This document shows, piece after piece, positions 16,498-27,002 of a stretch of DNA of 41,930 nucleotides; position 1 is the stretch's first letter, and each line of letters begins with the position of its first letter. The DNA is taken from NCBI RefSeq assembly GCF_001730235.1, contig NZ_MIJF01000010.1:1-41930 (forward strand), read 5' to 3'. The notes beneath the pieces were generated by a model, which saw nothing but the letters and a program-made list of their open reading frames with translations, was not told the DNA's origin and searched no databases. Source of the DNA: Vulcanibacillus modesticaldus. GTDB taxonomy: Bacteria; Bacillota; Bacilli; Tepidibacillales; Tepidibacillaceae. A program made the position numbers and the translations under genes.

Positions 16498-16526
16498 TTG
16501 ACGAAATTAAACGTCCTTGATATAAT
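16498..16526 (+). promoter_or_regulatory. Promoter of tRNA-Arg
   Basis: TTGACG (16498-16503) and TATAAT (16521-16526) are 17 bases apart, ending about 33 bases before the mature tRNA. Confidence 0.8.
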
Positions 16527-16558
16527 ATATCTTGTCGTCTGAGATGACGAAAACTTAA

Positions 16559-16635
16559 GTCTCAGTAGCTCAGCTGGATAGAGCAACGGCCTTCTAAGCC
16601 GTGTGTCGGGGGTTCGAATCCCTCCTGAGACGCCA
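16559..16635 (+). tRNA. tRNA-Arg (anticodon TCT)
   Basis: A full cloverleaf can be drawn: acceptor GTCTCAG/CTGAGAC, D stem GCTC/GAGC, anticodon stem ACGGC/GCCGT with loop CTTCTAA (anticodon TCT, reading AGA), T arm with TTCGAAT, discriminator G, and an encoded CCA at 16633-16635. It has its own promoter and terminator. Confidence 0.97.
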
Positions 16636-16650
16636 TATTACAGTACATAA

Positions 16651-16679
16651 ACGTCTCTATCATCGGAGGCGTTTTTTTT
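16651..16679 (+). terminator. Terminator of tRNA-Arg
   Basis: ACGTCTC pairs with GGAGGCGT using G-T pairs, followed by a T8 run. Confidence 0.75.
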
Positions 16680-16760
16680 ATATTGTTTGATAAAAAAATA
16701 TCCATAGGTCAGGATTGGTAATAATATAATAGAAGAAGATAATTTTGTATGGTTCTAATC

Positions 16761-16788
16761 TTGAAAAGAAAAGGGTTTATGTTATAAT
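16761..16788 (+). promoter_or_regulatory. Promoter of tig
   Basis: TTGAAA (16761-16766) and TATAAT (16783-16788) with a 16-base spacer, about 90 bases before the tig start. Confidence 0.65.
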
Positions 16789-16877
16789 GTAATGGTTATA
16801 CTGTCAATTAGATAATAAAAACCTTAATTATATATTTTTTATTGAGAATGGTTGAAAGATTAAGGAGGAAGCATTTA

Positions 16878-18167
16878 ATGAAAGCAAGTTGGGGAAAAAT
16901 AGAAAACGAAAAAAATAAGGGAATACTTCATGTTGAAGTAGAAGCTGAGCAAGTTGCTGAAGCTTTAGACAAAGCATTTAAAAAAGTAGTAAAACAAGTT
17001 AATGTTCCAGGTTTCCGTAAAGGGAAAGTACCTCGTAAGATTTTCGAAGCTCGCTTTGGGGTTGAAGTTTTATACAATGATGCCTTAGATATCCTTTTAC
17101 CAAAGGCTTATGAAGAGGCTATTAAAGAAACAGGTATTGAGCCAGTTGATCGTCCGGAAATTGATATTGAGCAATTAGAGCAAGGTAAATCTTTAATTTT
17201 TAAAGCTACAGTTACAGTTAAACCAGAAGTTGAACTTGGTGAGTATAAAGGTTTAGAAATCCCAGAGAAAGACTTTACAGTTAAAGAAGAGGATATTGAA
17301 GAAGAATTGAAACAATTACAAAACCGTCATGCTGAGCTAATCATTGTAGAAGATGGAACTGTTGAACAAGGAGATACAGCAGTTATTGATTTTGAAGGTT
17401 TTATGGACGGTGTTCCTTTCGAAGGTGGAAAGGGAGAAAAACATCCATTAGAAATTGGATCTGGTTCTTTTATTCCGGGTTTCGAAGATCAAGTAGTTGG
17501 AATGAAAAAGGGAGAAGAAAAGGATATTGTTGTTACTTTCCCAGAAAACTATCATGCTGAAGATTTAGCGGGTAAAGAAGCTACATTTAAGGTAAAAGTT
17601 CACGAAATCAAGCGTAAACAATTACCTGAATTAAACGATGATTTTGCTAAAGATGTGGATTTCGATACTTTAGAAGAATTGAAAGCTGACATTAAAAATA
17701 AATTAGAAGAGAAAGCAAAAAAGGATGAAGAGAACTATCGCAAAGATACTGTAGTTGAAAAAGCTGTTGAAAATGCCCAAGTAGATATTCCAGAAGTGAT
17801 GATCGAGCAAGAAATTAAAAGAATGACTGAAGAGTTCGAGCAACAACTTACGTACCAAGGAATGAACCTTGAATTATATTACCAATTCTCCGGAACTGAT
17901 GAAAAAGCACTAAAAGAGCAATTTAAAGATAATGCACAAATTCGTGTGAAGACTAACTTAGTATTAGAGGCTATTGCTAAGCAAGAAAATATTGAAGTAA
18001 CTGAAGAAGAGGTCGAAGAGGAATTAAAGCGTCTTGCTGAATTATATAAGCGTGATTTAGAAGAAATCAAAAGTATTTTCACTTCCCGTGATAATGGATT
18101 AGACGGTTTAAGAGAAGATCTTCGAATCCGTAAAGCGATTGATTTCTTAGTTGGACAGAGTAAATAA
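16878..18167 (+). CDS. tig: Trigger factor chaperone
   Basis: A 429-residue ribosome-bound chaperone with prolyl isomerase activity. The N-terminal ribosome-docking signature is [17 protein letters not shown]. The FKBP-type domain is central ([20 protein letters not shown] to [15 protein letters not shown]), followed by the long helical C-terminal chaperone arms. Start 16878 ([13 protein letters not shown]) has AAGGAGG nine bases upstream; an in-frame start 36 bases earlier precedes that site. The gene has its own promoter and terminator and leads into clpX and the Lon proteases. Confidence 0.97.
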   Translation: MKASWGKIENEKNKGILHVEVEAEQVAEALDKAFKKVVKQVNVPGFRKGKVPRKIFEARFGVEVLYNDALDILLPKAYEEAIKETGIEPVDRPEIDIEQLEQGKSLIFKATVTVKPEVELGEYKGLEIPEKDFTVKEEDIEEELKQLQNRHAELIIVEDGTVEQGDTAVIDFEGFMDGVPFEGGKGEKHPLEIGSGSFIPGFEDQVVGMKKGEEKDIVVTFPENYHAEDLAGKEATFKVKVHEIKRKQLPELNDDFAKDVDFDTLEELKADIKNKLEEKAKKDEENYRKDTVVEKAVENAQVDIPEVMIEQEIKRMTEEFEQQLTYQGMNLELYYQFSGTDEKALKEQFKDNAQIRVKTNLVLEAIAKQENIEVTEEEVEEELKRLAELYKRDLEEIKSIFTSRDNGLDGLREDLRIRKAIDFLVGQSK

Positions 18168-18210
18168 ATTTAAGAAAACGTAAATAATATATAAAGACGA
18201 AAATAATAAA

Positions 18211-18238
18211 TAAGGCACGGTCTTCCGTGCCTTATTTT
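18211..18238 (+). terminator. Terminator of tig
   Basis: A perfect stem TAAGGCACGG/CCGTGCCTTA with a TCTT loop, then a short T-tract. Confidence 0.85.
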
Positions 18239-18354
18239 AAAAAAAAAACCAAAGTGGAACTTTGCAACTCAAAGGATGAAAATGTTAATTTTTATATGGT
18301 AGAATAAAGTAGAAGTTTTTTAAGGGCTATACCTTAAAGAAGGGGTGAATAAAG

Positions 18355-19623
18355 ATGTTTAAATTTAGCGACGAAAAAGGAACTTTAAAATGTTCTTTTT
18401 GCGGCAAATCCCAAGATCAAGTCCGTAAGCTGGTTGCTGGACCCGGAGTATATATATGTGATGAATGCATCGAGTTATGCAATGAGATTATAGAAGAAGA
18501 AATTGGTGCTGAAGAAGAAATAACTCTTAAAGATATACCAAAACCCCAAGAAATTAGAGAGATCTTAGACCAATATGTTGTAGGGCAAGACAAAGCAAAG
18601 AAAACGCTTTCAGTGGCAGTCTACAATCACTATAAAAGAATAAATTCTTCCAATAAGTTGGATGACGTTGAGCTGCAAAAGAGTAATATTTTGCTTATGG
18701 GTCCGACAGGAAGCGGAAAAACGTTGTTGGCTCAAACATTAGCAAAAATACTTAATGTTCCTTTTGCAATAGCTGATGCAACTTCATTAACAGAAGCAGG
18801 TTATGTTGGTGAGGATGTTGAAAATATCTTGTTAAAGTTGATACAAGCTGCAGACTTTGATATAGAGCGTGCTGAACGTGGTATCATCTATATTGATGAG
18901 ATAGATAAGATCGCTAGAAAATCTGATAATCCTTCAATAACGCGTGACGTATCTGGAGAGGGAGTTCAGCAAGCCCTATTAAAGATCTTAGAAGGTACAA
19001 TCGCAAGTGTTCCTCCGCAAGGTGGAAGAAAGCATCCGCATCAAGAATTCATTCAAATAAATACTACCAATATCTTGTTTATTGTTGGTGGTGCCTTTGA
19101 TGGAATCGAAAACATTATTAAAAGAAGAATTGGTAAAAAGGTTATCGGATTTGGAGCGGAAAGTGTTTCAGAGGTTAAAAAAGAAGATATATTATCCAAA
19201 GTTTTACCTGAGGATTTGCTCAAGTTCGGTTTAATTCCTGAGTTCGTGGGACGTATTCCTGTTTTAGCTACATTAGAGCAATTAGATGAAGAAGCTTTAA
19301 TAGAGATTTTAACTAAACCTAAAAATGCTTTAGTGAAGCAATATCGTAAGATTTTAGAAATGGATAATGTTGAGTTAGAATTCGAAGAAGGAGCTTTAGT
19401 TGCAATAGCCAAAGAAGCAATAAAGCGGAATACTGGAGCTAGGGGATTACGTTCGATTATTGAAAGTATTTTACTAAATGTGATGTATGAGCTACCTTCT
19501 AGAACCGATGTTTCCAAATGCGTTATTACAGAAGACACGATAGTTAAGAAAGTTCCACCGATCCTCTATGATCATAATGGGAAAATCGTAAACTTTGATA
19601 TTAAAACTGAAGAAAGTGCCTAG
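18355..19623 (+). CDS. clpX: ClpX ATPase subunit of the ClpXP protease
   Basis: A 422-residue AAA+ unfoldase that feeds proteins to ClpP. The zinc-binding N-terminal domain has C13, C16, C35 and C38. Walker A is GPTGSGKT at 116-123 and Walker B is [10 protein letters not shown] near 177-186. The IGF loop that docks on ClpP is present at 264-266 (KKVIGFGAE), and the C-terminal AAA+ lid includes [11 protein letters not shown]. The ATG follows GAAGGGGTG. clpP is not in the window. Confidence 0.98.
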   Translation: MFKFSDEKGTLKCSFCGKSQDQVRKLVAGPGVYICDECIELCNEIIEEEIGAEEEITLKDIPKPQEIREILDQYVVGQDKAKKTLSVAVYNHYKRINSSNKLDDVELQKSNILLMGPTGSGKTLLAQTLAKILNVPFAIADATSLTEAGYVGEDVENILLKLIQAADFDIERAERGIIYIDEIDKIARKSDNPSITRDVSGEGVQQALLKILEGTIASVPPQGGRKHPHQEFIQINTTNILFIVGGAFDGIENIIKRRIGKKVIGFGAESVSEVKKEDILSKVLPEDLLKFGLIPEFVGRIPVLATLEQLDEEALIEILTKPKNALVKQYRKILEMDNVELEFEEGALVAIAKEAIKRNTGARGLRSIIESILLNVMYELPSRTDVSKCVITEDTIVKKVPPILYDHNGKIVNFDIKTEESA

Positions 19624-19627
19624 ATAA

Positions 19628-19650
19628 AAGCCGCCAGATAATTGGCGGTT
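19628..19650 (+). terminator. Hairpin after clpX
   Basis: CCGCCA pairs with TGGCGG across a 6-base loop right after the stop, followed by an interrupted T-tract, so it may be a moderate terminator. Confidence 0.6.
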
Positions 19651-19707
19651 ATTCTTTGTTCAAATGTTCTTTAATATTTTATTTCTTGTATTAAATGTAT
19701 ATTTATT

Positions 19708-19737
19708 GATTATGTGTCCATCCCAAAGGAAATACTA
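19708..19737 (+). promoter_or_regulatory. Sigma-F-type promoter of lonB
   Basis: GATTA (19708-19712), 15 bases, then GGAAATACTA (19728-19737). The -10 fits the forespore sigma-F pattern GGNRANANTW exactly and the -35 fits GYWTA at four of five. B. subtilis lonB is known to be forespore-expressed under sigma-F. Confidence 0.65.
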
Positions 19738-19792
19738 TATTTTAGGGTTTTATTGGAGTTACCCAAATCATTGAAAACTTTGGGAGGTATAT

Positions 19793-21481
19793 ATGAATTT
19801 GACAGCGTTAATTATCATTGTTCAGTTATTTTTTGGGATCGTAATCGGTTTGTACTTTTGGAATTTGCTAAAAAATCAACATAACACTAGAACTTCTATA
19901 GATAGGGAATCAAGGAAAGAATTTGACAAATTGCAAAGGCTTAGAGAGATTTCCTTGACCGAACCGTTAGTTGAGAAAACTAGACCAAGCAATTTTGCAG
20001 AAATAATAGGTCAAGAAGAAGGACTTAGGGCTTTAAGGGCTGCCTTATGTAGTCCAAACCCTCAACATGTAATAATTTATGGTCCTCCAGGTATAGGAAA
20101 AACTGCTGCGGCGAGGCTTGTGTTAGAGGAGGCAAAAAGATTACCGTACTCTCCTTTTAATGAAAACTCCAAATTCGTAGAGGTAGATGCCACTACAGCT
20201 AGATTTGATGAACGGGGTATTGCAGATCCGTTAATTGGTTCTGTCCATGATCCTATTTATCAAGGTGCCGGTGCTATGGGTCAAGCAGGAATTCCACAAC
20301 CAAAGCCTGGTGCAGTGACAAAGGCACATGGAGGAATTCTTTTTATAGATGAAATTGGAGAGTTACATCCAATCCAAATGAATAAATTATTGAAAGTGTT
20401 AGAAGATAGAAAGGTTATTCTAGAAAGTGCGTATTATAGTTCAGAAGATACAAACATCCCAAAACATATTCATGATATATTTCAAAATGGATTACCGGCA
20501 GATTTTAGGTTAGTTGGTGCTACAACTCGACAACCTGACGAAATACCACCAGCGATCCGCTCTAGATGTTTAGAGATCTTCTTCAAACCTTTATCCACAG
20601 ATAATATTGCAACAATTATAAAAAATGCACTAAACAAGATTGAACTTGAATATGAACCTGGTGTAGTAGAAATAGCTAAGCGTTACGTATCAAATGGTAG
20701 AGAAGCGGTTAATTTGGTTCAAATTGCTGCAGGAATTGCTCTATCTGAACAAAGAAAGAAAATTTTGACTAAAGATATTGAGTGGGTAATAAATAATAGC
20801 CAACTAACACCAAGACCAGAGAAAAAGGTTTCAGATCATCCAGAAATTGGTGTAGTAAATGGTTTGGCAGTTTATGGTCCGAACATGGGGGTATTATTGG
20901 ATATTGAGGTTACAGCTAAGAAGGTTACTAAGTCATCAGGAAAAATTAAAATTACAGGGGTAGTGGAAGAAGAAGAAATAGGTGGTAATCAAAAGACTAT
21001 TAGAAGAAAAAGTATGGTATTAGGATCACTAGAAAATGTGTTAACGGTATTAAATAGTACAACTGATATAGATCCTTATGATTACGACATACACGTTAAT
21101 TTTCCGGGTGGAACTCCGATTGATGGACCTTCAGCAGGGATCACTATGGCGACAGCTATATATTCTGCCATTAAGAAAATCCCTGTTGATCCTAAAATAG
21201 CGATGACTGGTGAATTAAGTATTTTTGGGAAGGTTAAACCGATAGGGGGGGTAGTTGCAAAAATAGAAGCGGCTAAAGAAGCAGGGGTGGAAAAAGTAAT
21301 CATTCCTAAGGAGAATTGGCAAGAGATATTTAAAGACATAAAAGATATTGAGATTATAAAAGTTGAGAATATACAAGAGGTGTTAGAGATAGTTTTAATA
21401 GAAAAGAAAAATGAAGGTTTTACTTCAATAAAGGATGTGTTACCAGCATCTGCAACATTGAATTTTAAATCTTTAAATTAG
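19793..21481 (+). CDS. lonB: ATP-dependent protease LonB
   Basis: A 562-residue Lon-type protease of the sporulation-associated LonB group. One N-terminal membrane helix (about 4-24) replaces the large N domain of LonA. Walker A is GPPGIGKT (97-104) and Walker B is GILFIDEIGEL (181-191). The catalytic dyad is S447 ([10 protein letters not shown]) and K490 (IGGVVAKIEAA). The ATG has GGGAGG upstream. It lies directly before lonA, as in Bacillus, but its sigma-F-like promoter suggests separate forespore expression. Confidence 0.96.
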   Translation: MNLTALIIIVQLFFGIVIGLYFWNLLKNQHNTRTSIDRESRKEFDKLQRLREISLTEPLVEKTRPSNFAEIIGQEEGLRALRAALCSPNPQHVIIYGPPGIGKTAAARLVLEEAKRLPYSPFNENSKFVEVDATTARFDERGIADPLIGSVHDPIYQGAGAMGQAGIPQPKPGAVTKAHGGILFIDEIGELHPIQMNKLLKVLEDRKVILESAYYSSEDTNIPKHIHDIFQNGLPADFRLVGATTRQPDEIPPAIRSRCLEIFFKPLSTDNIATIIKNALNKIELEYEPGVVEIAKRYVSNGREAVNLVQIAAGIALSEQRKKILTKDIEWVINNSQLTPRPEKKVSDHPEIGVVNGLAVYGPNMGVLLDIEVTAKKVTKSSGKIKITGVVEEEEIGGNQKTIRRKSMVLGSLENVLTVLNSTTDIDPYDYDIHVNFPGGTPIDGPSAGITMATAIYSAIKKIPVDPKIAMTGELSIFGKVKPIGGVVAKIEAAKEAGVEKVIIPKENWQEIFKDIKDIEIIKVENIQEVLEIVLIEKKNEGFTSIKDVLPASATLNFKSLN

Positions 21482-21553
21482 ACAAAAACCGGTATTTAGG
21501 TTAAAATTTTTTAAGTAGCATTCATCATGTAACAATCGGAGGTGTAATTAGAA

Positions 21554-23872
21554 TTGGGTTCTAATCATAAAAAGACCATTCCTCTATTACCATTGCGTGG
21601 TCTTCTTGTATTTCCAAGTATGGTATTACATTTGGATGTTGGTAGAGATAAATCTGTAAAAGCCCTTGACCAAGCAATGATGGAAGATAATTCTTTCATT
21701 TTCTTAGCTACTCAAGAAGAGGTGCAAATAGAAGAACCAACACCTGATGATATTTATAGGATAGGGACAATATCAAAAGTTAGACAAATGCTAAAGCTAC
21801 CTAATGGAACAATTAGGGTGCTGGTAGAAGGACTATATCGGGCTAAAATCATAGATTATGTAAATGATGATACATACTTTGAAGTGACATATCAAAAATT
21901 AGATGATGAAGAACAAGAAGGTTTAGAGATGGATGCTCTTTCTAGAGCAGTATTAGACCTATTTGAACAATATATTAATGCTTCCAAAAAAGTATCTCCA
22001 GAAACTTTGGCAACCGTTTCAGATATTAACGAACCAGGTAGGATCGCTGACGTTATTGCTTCACACTTACCACTAAAAATAAAAGATAAACAGCGCATTC
22101 TAGAGACTATATCGGTTAAAGAACGTTTAGAAAAAATCTTGGATATACTAAATAATGAACGGGAACTTCTTGAACTTGAAAAGAAGATTAGCCAGCGGGT
22201 AAAAAAACAGATGGAGAAAACACAAAAGGAGTATTATTTGCGGGAGCAAATGAAGGCGATTAAAAAAGAACTTGGCGAAAAGGATGGAATTGCAGGAGAA
22301 GTCGCTGAGCTACGAGAAAAACTAAAAGATCTTGATGCTCCTGATTATGTTAAGGAAAAAATTAAAAAGGAAATTGATCGTTTAGAAAAAATTCCTGCTG
22401 CTTCTGCTGAAAGTGGTGTTATTCGTACATATATTGATTGGCTTTTTGACATTCCTTGGACAGAATCAACAGAAGATGACCTAGATATTCATCGGGCAGA
22501 AGAGATACTTGATCAAGAACATTATGGATTAGAAAAGGCTAAAGAAAGGGTGTTAGAATATTTATCGGTTCAAAAGTTAGTTAAGAAGATGAAAGGACCT
22601 ATCTTATGCCTAGTTGGTCCTCCAGGTGTTGGTAAGACTTCTTTAGCTAAATCGATTGCAAAATCATTGGGGCGGAAAGTTGTTCGTATCTCTCTAGGGG
22701 GGGTACGTGATGAATCTGAAATTAGAGGACATCGACGTACCTATGTTGGAGCGTTACCTGGTAGAATTATTCAGGGAATGAAAACTGCGGGTACGGTAAA
22801 TCCAGTATTTATCTTAGATGAAATAGATAAGATGTCATCCGATTTTAGAGGGGACCCTGCTTCTGCTTTACTAGAAGTATTAGACCCAGAACAAAACAAT
22901 TCATTTAGCGATCATTATATTGAAATCCCTTATGATCTATCCAAGGTGATGTTTATTACTACTGCTAATTCAACACATACTATACCAAGACCTTTGTTAG
23001 ATCGTATGGAGATCCTAAATATATCTGGTTATACAGAAATAGAAAAACTACATATAGCCCAAAAATACTTGCTTCCAAGACAATTAGAAGCTCACGGCCT
23101 TTCTAAAGATAAATTACAAGTGCAAGAAGGTGCACTAATTGAGGTTATCCGTCGATATACTAGAGAGGCTGGAGTTAGAAATCTTGAGCGAGAAATGGCT
23201 ACCTTATGTAGGAAGGCAGCAAAAATAATCGTGGCTGGTGAAAAGAAAAAAGTTATCGTTACTGCGAAAAATCTTGCTCAATACCTTGGTAAACCCAAAT
23301 ATCGCTATGGTATGGCAGAAAGGGAAAATCAAATAGGGGCAGTAACTGGTTTAGCTTGGACTCCAGTTGGAGGAGATACCTTGACAGTAGAGGTTTCTGT
23401 GTATCCTGGTAAAGGAAAATTAACTTTAACAGGTCAACTTGGAGATGTTATGCAAGAATCTGCCCGAGCGGCATTTAGTTATATAAGAGCAAAAGTTGAA
23501 GAATTGCAGATTGAACCGGATTTTTATGAAAAGAAGGATATACATATTCATGTGCCAGAGGGAGCTATACCAAAGGATGGACCGTCGGCTGGAATAACTA
23601 TGGCAACCGCATTAGTATCTGCCTTAACTGGTAAAAAGGTCTCAAAAAGTGTAGGAATGACTGGAGAAATAACTTTACGTGGAAGAGTACTTCCAATTGG
23701 TGGTTTAAAAGAAAAAACATTGGCTGCCCATAGAGCTGGTCTAACTACGATTATTATTCCAAAAGAAAATGAAAAGGACCTAGAAGATATTCCCGATAGC
23801 GTAAAAAAAGATTTGGAATTTGTTCTAGTAGACCATCTAGATCAAGTATTAGAGAAGGCATTGGTGAAATGA
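21554..23872 (+). CDS. lonA: ATP-dependent protease LonA
   Basis: A 772-residue cytoplasmic Lon protease for quality control and regulatory degradation. The N-terminal substrate domain covers about 8-205, followed by a coiled coil (about 205-280). Walker A is GPPGVGKT at 355-362 and Walker B is [11 protein letters not shown]. The catalytic dyad is S678 ([10 protein letters not shown]) and K721 ([11 protein letters not shown]). The start is TTG 21554 with GGAGGTG upstream. The stop overlaps the ysxC start (ATGA), so translation is coupled. Confidence 0.97.
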   Translation: MGSNHKKTIPLLPLRGLLVFPSMVLHLDVGRDKSVKALDQAMMEDNSFIFLATQEEVQIEEPTPDDIYRIGTISKVRQMLKLPNGTIRVLVEGLYRAKIIDYVNDDTYFEVTYQKLDDEEQEGLEMDALSRAVLDLFEQYINASKKVSPETLATVSDINEPGRIADVIASHLPLKIKDKQRILETISVKERLEKILDILNNERELLELEKKISQRVKKQMEKTQKEYYLREQMKAIKKELGEKDGIAGEVAELREKLKDLDAPDYVKEKIKKEIDRLEKIPAASAESGVIRTYIDWLFDIPWTESTEDDLDIHRAEEILDQEHYGLEKAKERVLEYLSVQKLVKKMKGPILCLVGPPGVGKTSLAKSIAKSLGRKVVRISLGGVRDESEIRGHRRTYVGALPGRIIQGMKTAGTVNPVFILDEIDKMSSDFRGDPASALLEVLDPEQNNSFSDHYIEIPYDLSKVMFITTANSTHTIPRPLLDRMEILNISGYTEIEKLHIAQKYLLPRQLEAHGLSKDKLQVQEGALIEVIRRYTREAGVRNLEREMATLCRKAAKIIVAGEKKKVIVTAKNLAQYLGKPKYRYGMAERENQIGAVTGLAWTPVGGDTLTVEVSVYPGKGKLTLTGQLGDVMQESARAAFSYIRAKVEELQIEPDFYEKKDIHIHVPEGAIPKDGPSAGITMATALVSALTGKKVSKSVGMTGEITLRGRVLPIGGLKEKTLAAHRAGLTTIIIPKENEKDLEDIPDSVKKDLEFVLVDHLDQVLEKALVK

Positions 23873-24459
23873 TGAAGATTACAGCAGCTGAAATAATTAT
23901 AAGTGCAGTAAAACCTGAACAATATCCTAAAGGATCCCTGCCAGAGATTGCACTAGCGGGGCGGTCTAACGTTGGCAAATCATCATTAATCAATAAGATG
24001 ATTCAACGTAAAGCATTGGCAAGAACTAGTTCTAAACCGGGAAAAACTCAGACCCTTAATTTTTATCTGATTAATGAAAGTTTCTATTTTGTAGACCTTC
24101 CTGGTTATGGCTACGCCAAAGTATCTAAAAAACAAAGAGAACAGTGGGCGAAGATGATCGAAGAGTACCTTATAAGTAGGGAAGAACTTAAAGTGGTAAT
24201 CCTAATTACTGATCTTCGTCATCCACCTACAAAAGATGATAAATTAATGTATGATTGGTTGAAATATTATCAGATACCGGTGATCGTAATAGGAACGAAA
24301 GCCGATAAAATACCTAAGGGAAAATGGGATAAACACAAAAAGATTGCGAAAGAAACTCTGGAGTTTGATCCATCTGATAAATTTGTTATCTTTTCAGCGG
24401 AGACTGGACTAGGTAAAGATCAGCTATGGAATGAATTACTCGGTTATATAAAAAATTAG
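23869..24459 (+). CDS. ysxC: Ribosome-assembly GTPase YsxC/EngB
   Basis: A 196-residue TRAFAC-class GTPase needed for 50S subunit assembly. G motifs: G1 [10 protein letters not shown]3 DLPGYG, G4 GTKADK. It begins with two methionines, the first overlapping the lonA stop, so the exact start may be either. Bacillus has the same lonA-ysxC pair; here the hem genes that usually follow are missing and oppositely oriented genes begin instead. Confidence 0.96.
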   Translation: MMKITAAEIIISAVKPEQYPKGSLPEIALAGRSNVGKSSLINKMIQRKALARTSSKPGKTQTLNFYLINESFYFVDLPGYGYAKVSKKQREQWAKMIEEYLISREELKVVILITDLRHPPTKDDKLMYDWLKYYQIPVIVIGTKADKIPKGKWDKHKKIAKETLEFDPSDKFVIFSAETGLGKDQLWNELLGYIKN

Positions 24460-24479
24460 CACCCATATCAGGGTGCTAA
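24456..24479. terminator. Shared terminator of ysxC and the rRNA methyltransferase gene
   Basis: A perfect 9-base stem TTAGCACCC/GGGTGCTAA with a 6-base loop. The minus strand has the better T-run, right after the convergent gene's stop. Confidence 0.85.
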
Positions 24480-24481
24480 AA

Positions 24482-25855
24482 TTATTTCCATCTTAACCCT
24501 TTTGGGTAATGATTTTTTATTTGTCCATTAGAGATTTTCCCCCAACCTAATGGATATTTACCAATAGTTATCAAGCTCCAGCCTGTTTGTGAGGTATCAC
24601 TTTGGATTGCTTCGCCCCTTAAATATTTGGTCGCTTGTTTTACATCAAGGTCATAGTATTGTTTCACTTGATCATTCGTTAATCCCATAGCTAAGGCATG
24701 ACTAGGTTCAAATCGTTTCTTTTTAAGTTCCCCTAAATGCCAACCTAATCTTACAATCTTAATTCCTCTGAGGTCAGGTAATTGATCAGGAACTAGATAA
24801 AGGTGTTCAGAAAAGGAATGAAAATGCCCAGAAGGAATATCCTCGAGATATTCGTTAGCAAATTTTTGATAGTATTCCACTGCTTCAGCTAGTGGTTTGA
24901 ATTTCATCAACTTTATTTTTGAGGTAGCTATACCTTCTTTTTTGCGTAATTTAGCGACAAAATGACCTTCTCCTTGAAAATGATGTGGCCATAATCTAAT
25001 AGTTTTTTTAAGAGGAGAATCTTCTGAATGGCCTATCCATTTAGGTTGTCCTTCGTCTAAAAGGGAGTTAAGTTGAGTTGTAACTTGTTCAACCTCAAAC
25101 ATGGGATATTTGTTAAGGAAATTAGCGATGGTTCCTTCATTTTCTTCTGGTGCAAAGGTACATGTAGAATAAACAAGTACCCCACCTGGTTTGAGCATCT
25201 TTTGAGCTTCGTCTAATATTTCTAGTTGTCTTATTGCACAATACTTAACATTTTCTATTGACCAGTCCTCTATAGCAGTAGGATTTTTTCTAAACATTCC
25301 TTCGCCTGAACATGGTGCATCAACTATAATTCGATCGAAGAATTCTGGAAAAACTTTTGCTAGCTTATTTGGTGATTCATTAGTAATTACTGCATTTCTT
25401 GCTCCGAATCTTTCCAGGTTTTCTGCAAGTGCTTTGACTCTTGTGGGGTGGATTTCATTGGCTACTAAGAGACCAGTATTTCCCATTAAAGAGGCGATAT
25501 GGGTTGATTTACCACCCGGTGCGGCACTTAAATCTAGTACTTTCTCGTATGGTTTAGGTTCTAGGATTTTTGCCACCACCATTGCGCTGGGTTCTTGAAT
25601 ATAATAAAGCCCTGCAGCATGGTAAGGGTGTTTACCGGGCTTATCCTCTTCATTATAATAATAACCTTCATCACACCAAGGAATAGGTGTTAAAGAAAAA
25701 GGTGAGATTGATAAAAAATCTTTAACATCACATTTTAAGAGATTTACTCTTAAACCATGAGTCTGTTGTCTATTGTATGATTCGATGAATTGATCATATT
25801 CATTACCAAGAAGCTCTTGCATTCGATTCATAAAATCTAAAGGAAGTTTTATCAT
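24482..25855 (-). CDS. RsmB/F-type RNA cytosine-5 methyltransferase
   Basis: A 457-residue NOP2/Sun-family enzyme. The SAM-binding motif is VLDLSAAPGGKSTHIASL. Two active-site cysteine motifs are seen: DAPCSGEGMFRKN and YSTCTFAPEENEGT. The C-terminal region (about 290-457) resembles the RsmF-type extension with a PUA-like RNA-binding end. The GEGMFRKN variant and length suggest an RsmF/YebU-like rRNA (m5C) methyltransferase; the modified base is not proven. It is a single gene ending at a strong terminator. Confidence 0.92.
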   Translation of the reverse strand: MIKLPLDFMNRMQELLGNEYDQFIESYNRQQTHGLRVNLLKCDVKDFLSISPFSLTPIPWCDEGYYYNEEDKPGKHPYHAAGLYYIQEPSAMVVAKILEPKPYEKVLDLSAAPGGKSTHIASLMGNTGLLVANEIHPTRVKALAENLERFGARNAVITNESPNKLAKVFPEFFDRIIVDAPCSGEGMFRKNPTAIEDWSIENVKYCAIRQLEILDEAQKMLKPGGVLVYSTCTFAPEENEGTIANFLNKYPMFEVEQVTTQLNSLLDEGQPKWIGHSEDSPLKKTIRLWPHHFQGEGHFVAKLRKKEGIATSKIKLMKFKPLAEAVEYYQKFANEYLEDIPSGHFHSFSEHLYLVPDQLPDLRGIKIVRLGWHLGELKKKRFEPSHALAMGLTNDQVKQYYDLDVKQATKYLRGEAIQSDTSQTGWSLITIGKYPLGWGKISNGQIKNHYPKGLRWK

Positions 25856-25911
25856 TTCTTTAGCTCCATTCCGTTAATACTTCTATATTACTACATTTCC
25901 TATAAATTATA

Positions 25912-25942
25912 ACAAAAAAAACACCGGTAATTAACCAGTGTT
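25912..25942 (-). terminator. Terminator of the nadBCA operon
   Basis: On the minus strand AACACTGGT pairs with ACCGGTGTT across TAATT, followed by a T8 run, overlapping the nadA stop. Confidence 0.9.
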
Positions 25943-27002
25943 ATTTAATAGTCAACATTCGCTCTAAAGCTAACAATGCGTTATCAGCAATTTCTTTTTC
26001 TACAGTAATTTGATTAACGACTTGGCCTTCTTCTAATCTTTCTAGAGACCATAGTAAATATGGTAAATCAATACGATTCATAGTATAACAATTGCAAGTA
26101 AATGGGTTTAAAGAGATGATATCTTTATCATGATGCTCTTTTATTAGGCGATTAACTAGATTATTTTCAGTTCCAATTGCCCACTTACTGCCACTAGGGG
26201 CATTTTTGATTGTTTGGATAATTTTATTTGTAGAACCATTTTCATCTGATAATTGTACTACATCAAACGTACATTCAGGATGAACGATAATTTTCCGATC
26301 TGGGTCATTTTTTCTGACCTGTTCTACATTTTCTACAGTGAAGTTTTGATGGACAGAGCAATATCCATTCCACAATATTATTTTAATATTTTGGATATCA
26401 CCCTCATATTCTAAACGATTTTCCTCCGGATCCCAAACAGCCATTTCATCAAGTTTAATTCCAAGATCGTATGCAGTGTTTCTACCCAAGTGTTGATCTG
26501 GTAAGAATAAAATACGTTCTTTTTGAGTTAATGCCCAAGAAAGTATCTTTTTTGCATTTGATGATGTTACTGTAGCTCCACCATTTTTTCCAACAAATGC
26601 TTTGATAGCCGCTGTGGAGTTTACATAAGTTAAAGGTAGGATAGTGTCTCCAAATAGTTCCGTTAATTTATCCCAAGCCCTTTGGGTCTGTTCGATATTT
26701 GCCATATCAGCCATTGAACATCCAGCATTTAGATCAGGCAAGATAACTTTTTGATCAGGTCTTGTTAAAATATCAGCAGTTTCAGCCATGAAGTGAACAC
26801 CACAAAATACGATAAATTCTGCTTTTTTGTTTTGAGCGGCTAGCTTAGCCAATTGTAAAGAGTCGCCAACATCATCAGCAAATTGAATAACTTCATCCTT
26901 TTGGTAATGGTGCCCAGGAATATATAGCCGATCCCCAAACTTTTCTTTTATCTCTCGTACCCGATCCTCCATCTGTTTAACGCTCAGATCCAACAGTTTC
27001 AT
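25941..27002 (-). CDS. nadA: Quinolinate synthase NadA
   Basis: A 353-residue [4Fe-4S] enzyme that condenses iminoaspartate with dihydroxyacetone phosphate to quinolinate. Conserved cysteines are in [24 protein letters not shown] and [11 protein letters not shown]; substrate residues include [14 protein letters not shown] and HPECTFDVV. Its AGGAGGT ribosome site lies inside the end of nadC and the two genes overlap by 26 bases, so they are translationally linked. No cysteine desulfurase gene is adjacent, unlike the nifS-nadBCA arrangement of B. subtilis. Confidence 0.96.
   Translation of the reverse strand: MKLLDLSVKQMEDRVREIKEKFGDRLYIPGHHYQKDEVIQFADDVGDSLQLAKLAAQNKKAEFIVFCGVHFMAETADILTRPDQKVILPDLNAGCSMADMANIEQTQRAWDKLTELFGDTILPLTYVNSTAAIKAFVGKNGGATVTSSNAKKILSWALTQKERILFLPDQHLGRNTAYDLGIKLDEMAVWDPEENRLEYEGDIQNIKIILWNGYCSVHQNFTVENVEQVRKNDPDRKIIVHPECTFDVVQLSDENGSTNKIIQTIKNAPSGSKWAIGTENNLVNRLIKEHHDKDIISLNPFTCNCYTMNRIDLPYLLWSLERLEEGQVVNQITVEKEIADNALLALERMLTIK

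Noticed and set aside
19053-19538. 161-codon frame antisense to clpX
   Set aside because: It is a shadow of the strongly conserved clpX frame, with no ribosome site and low-complexity serine-rich content.
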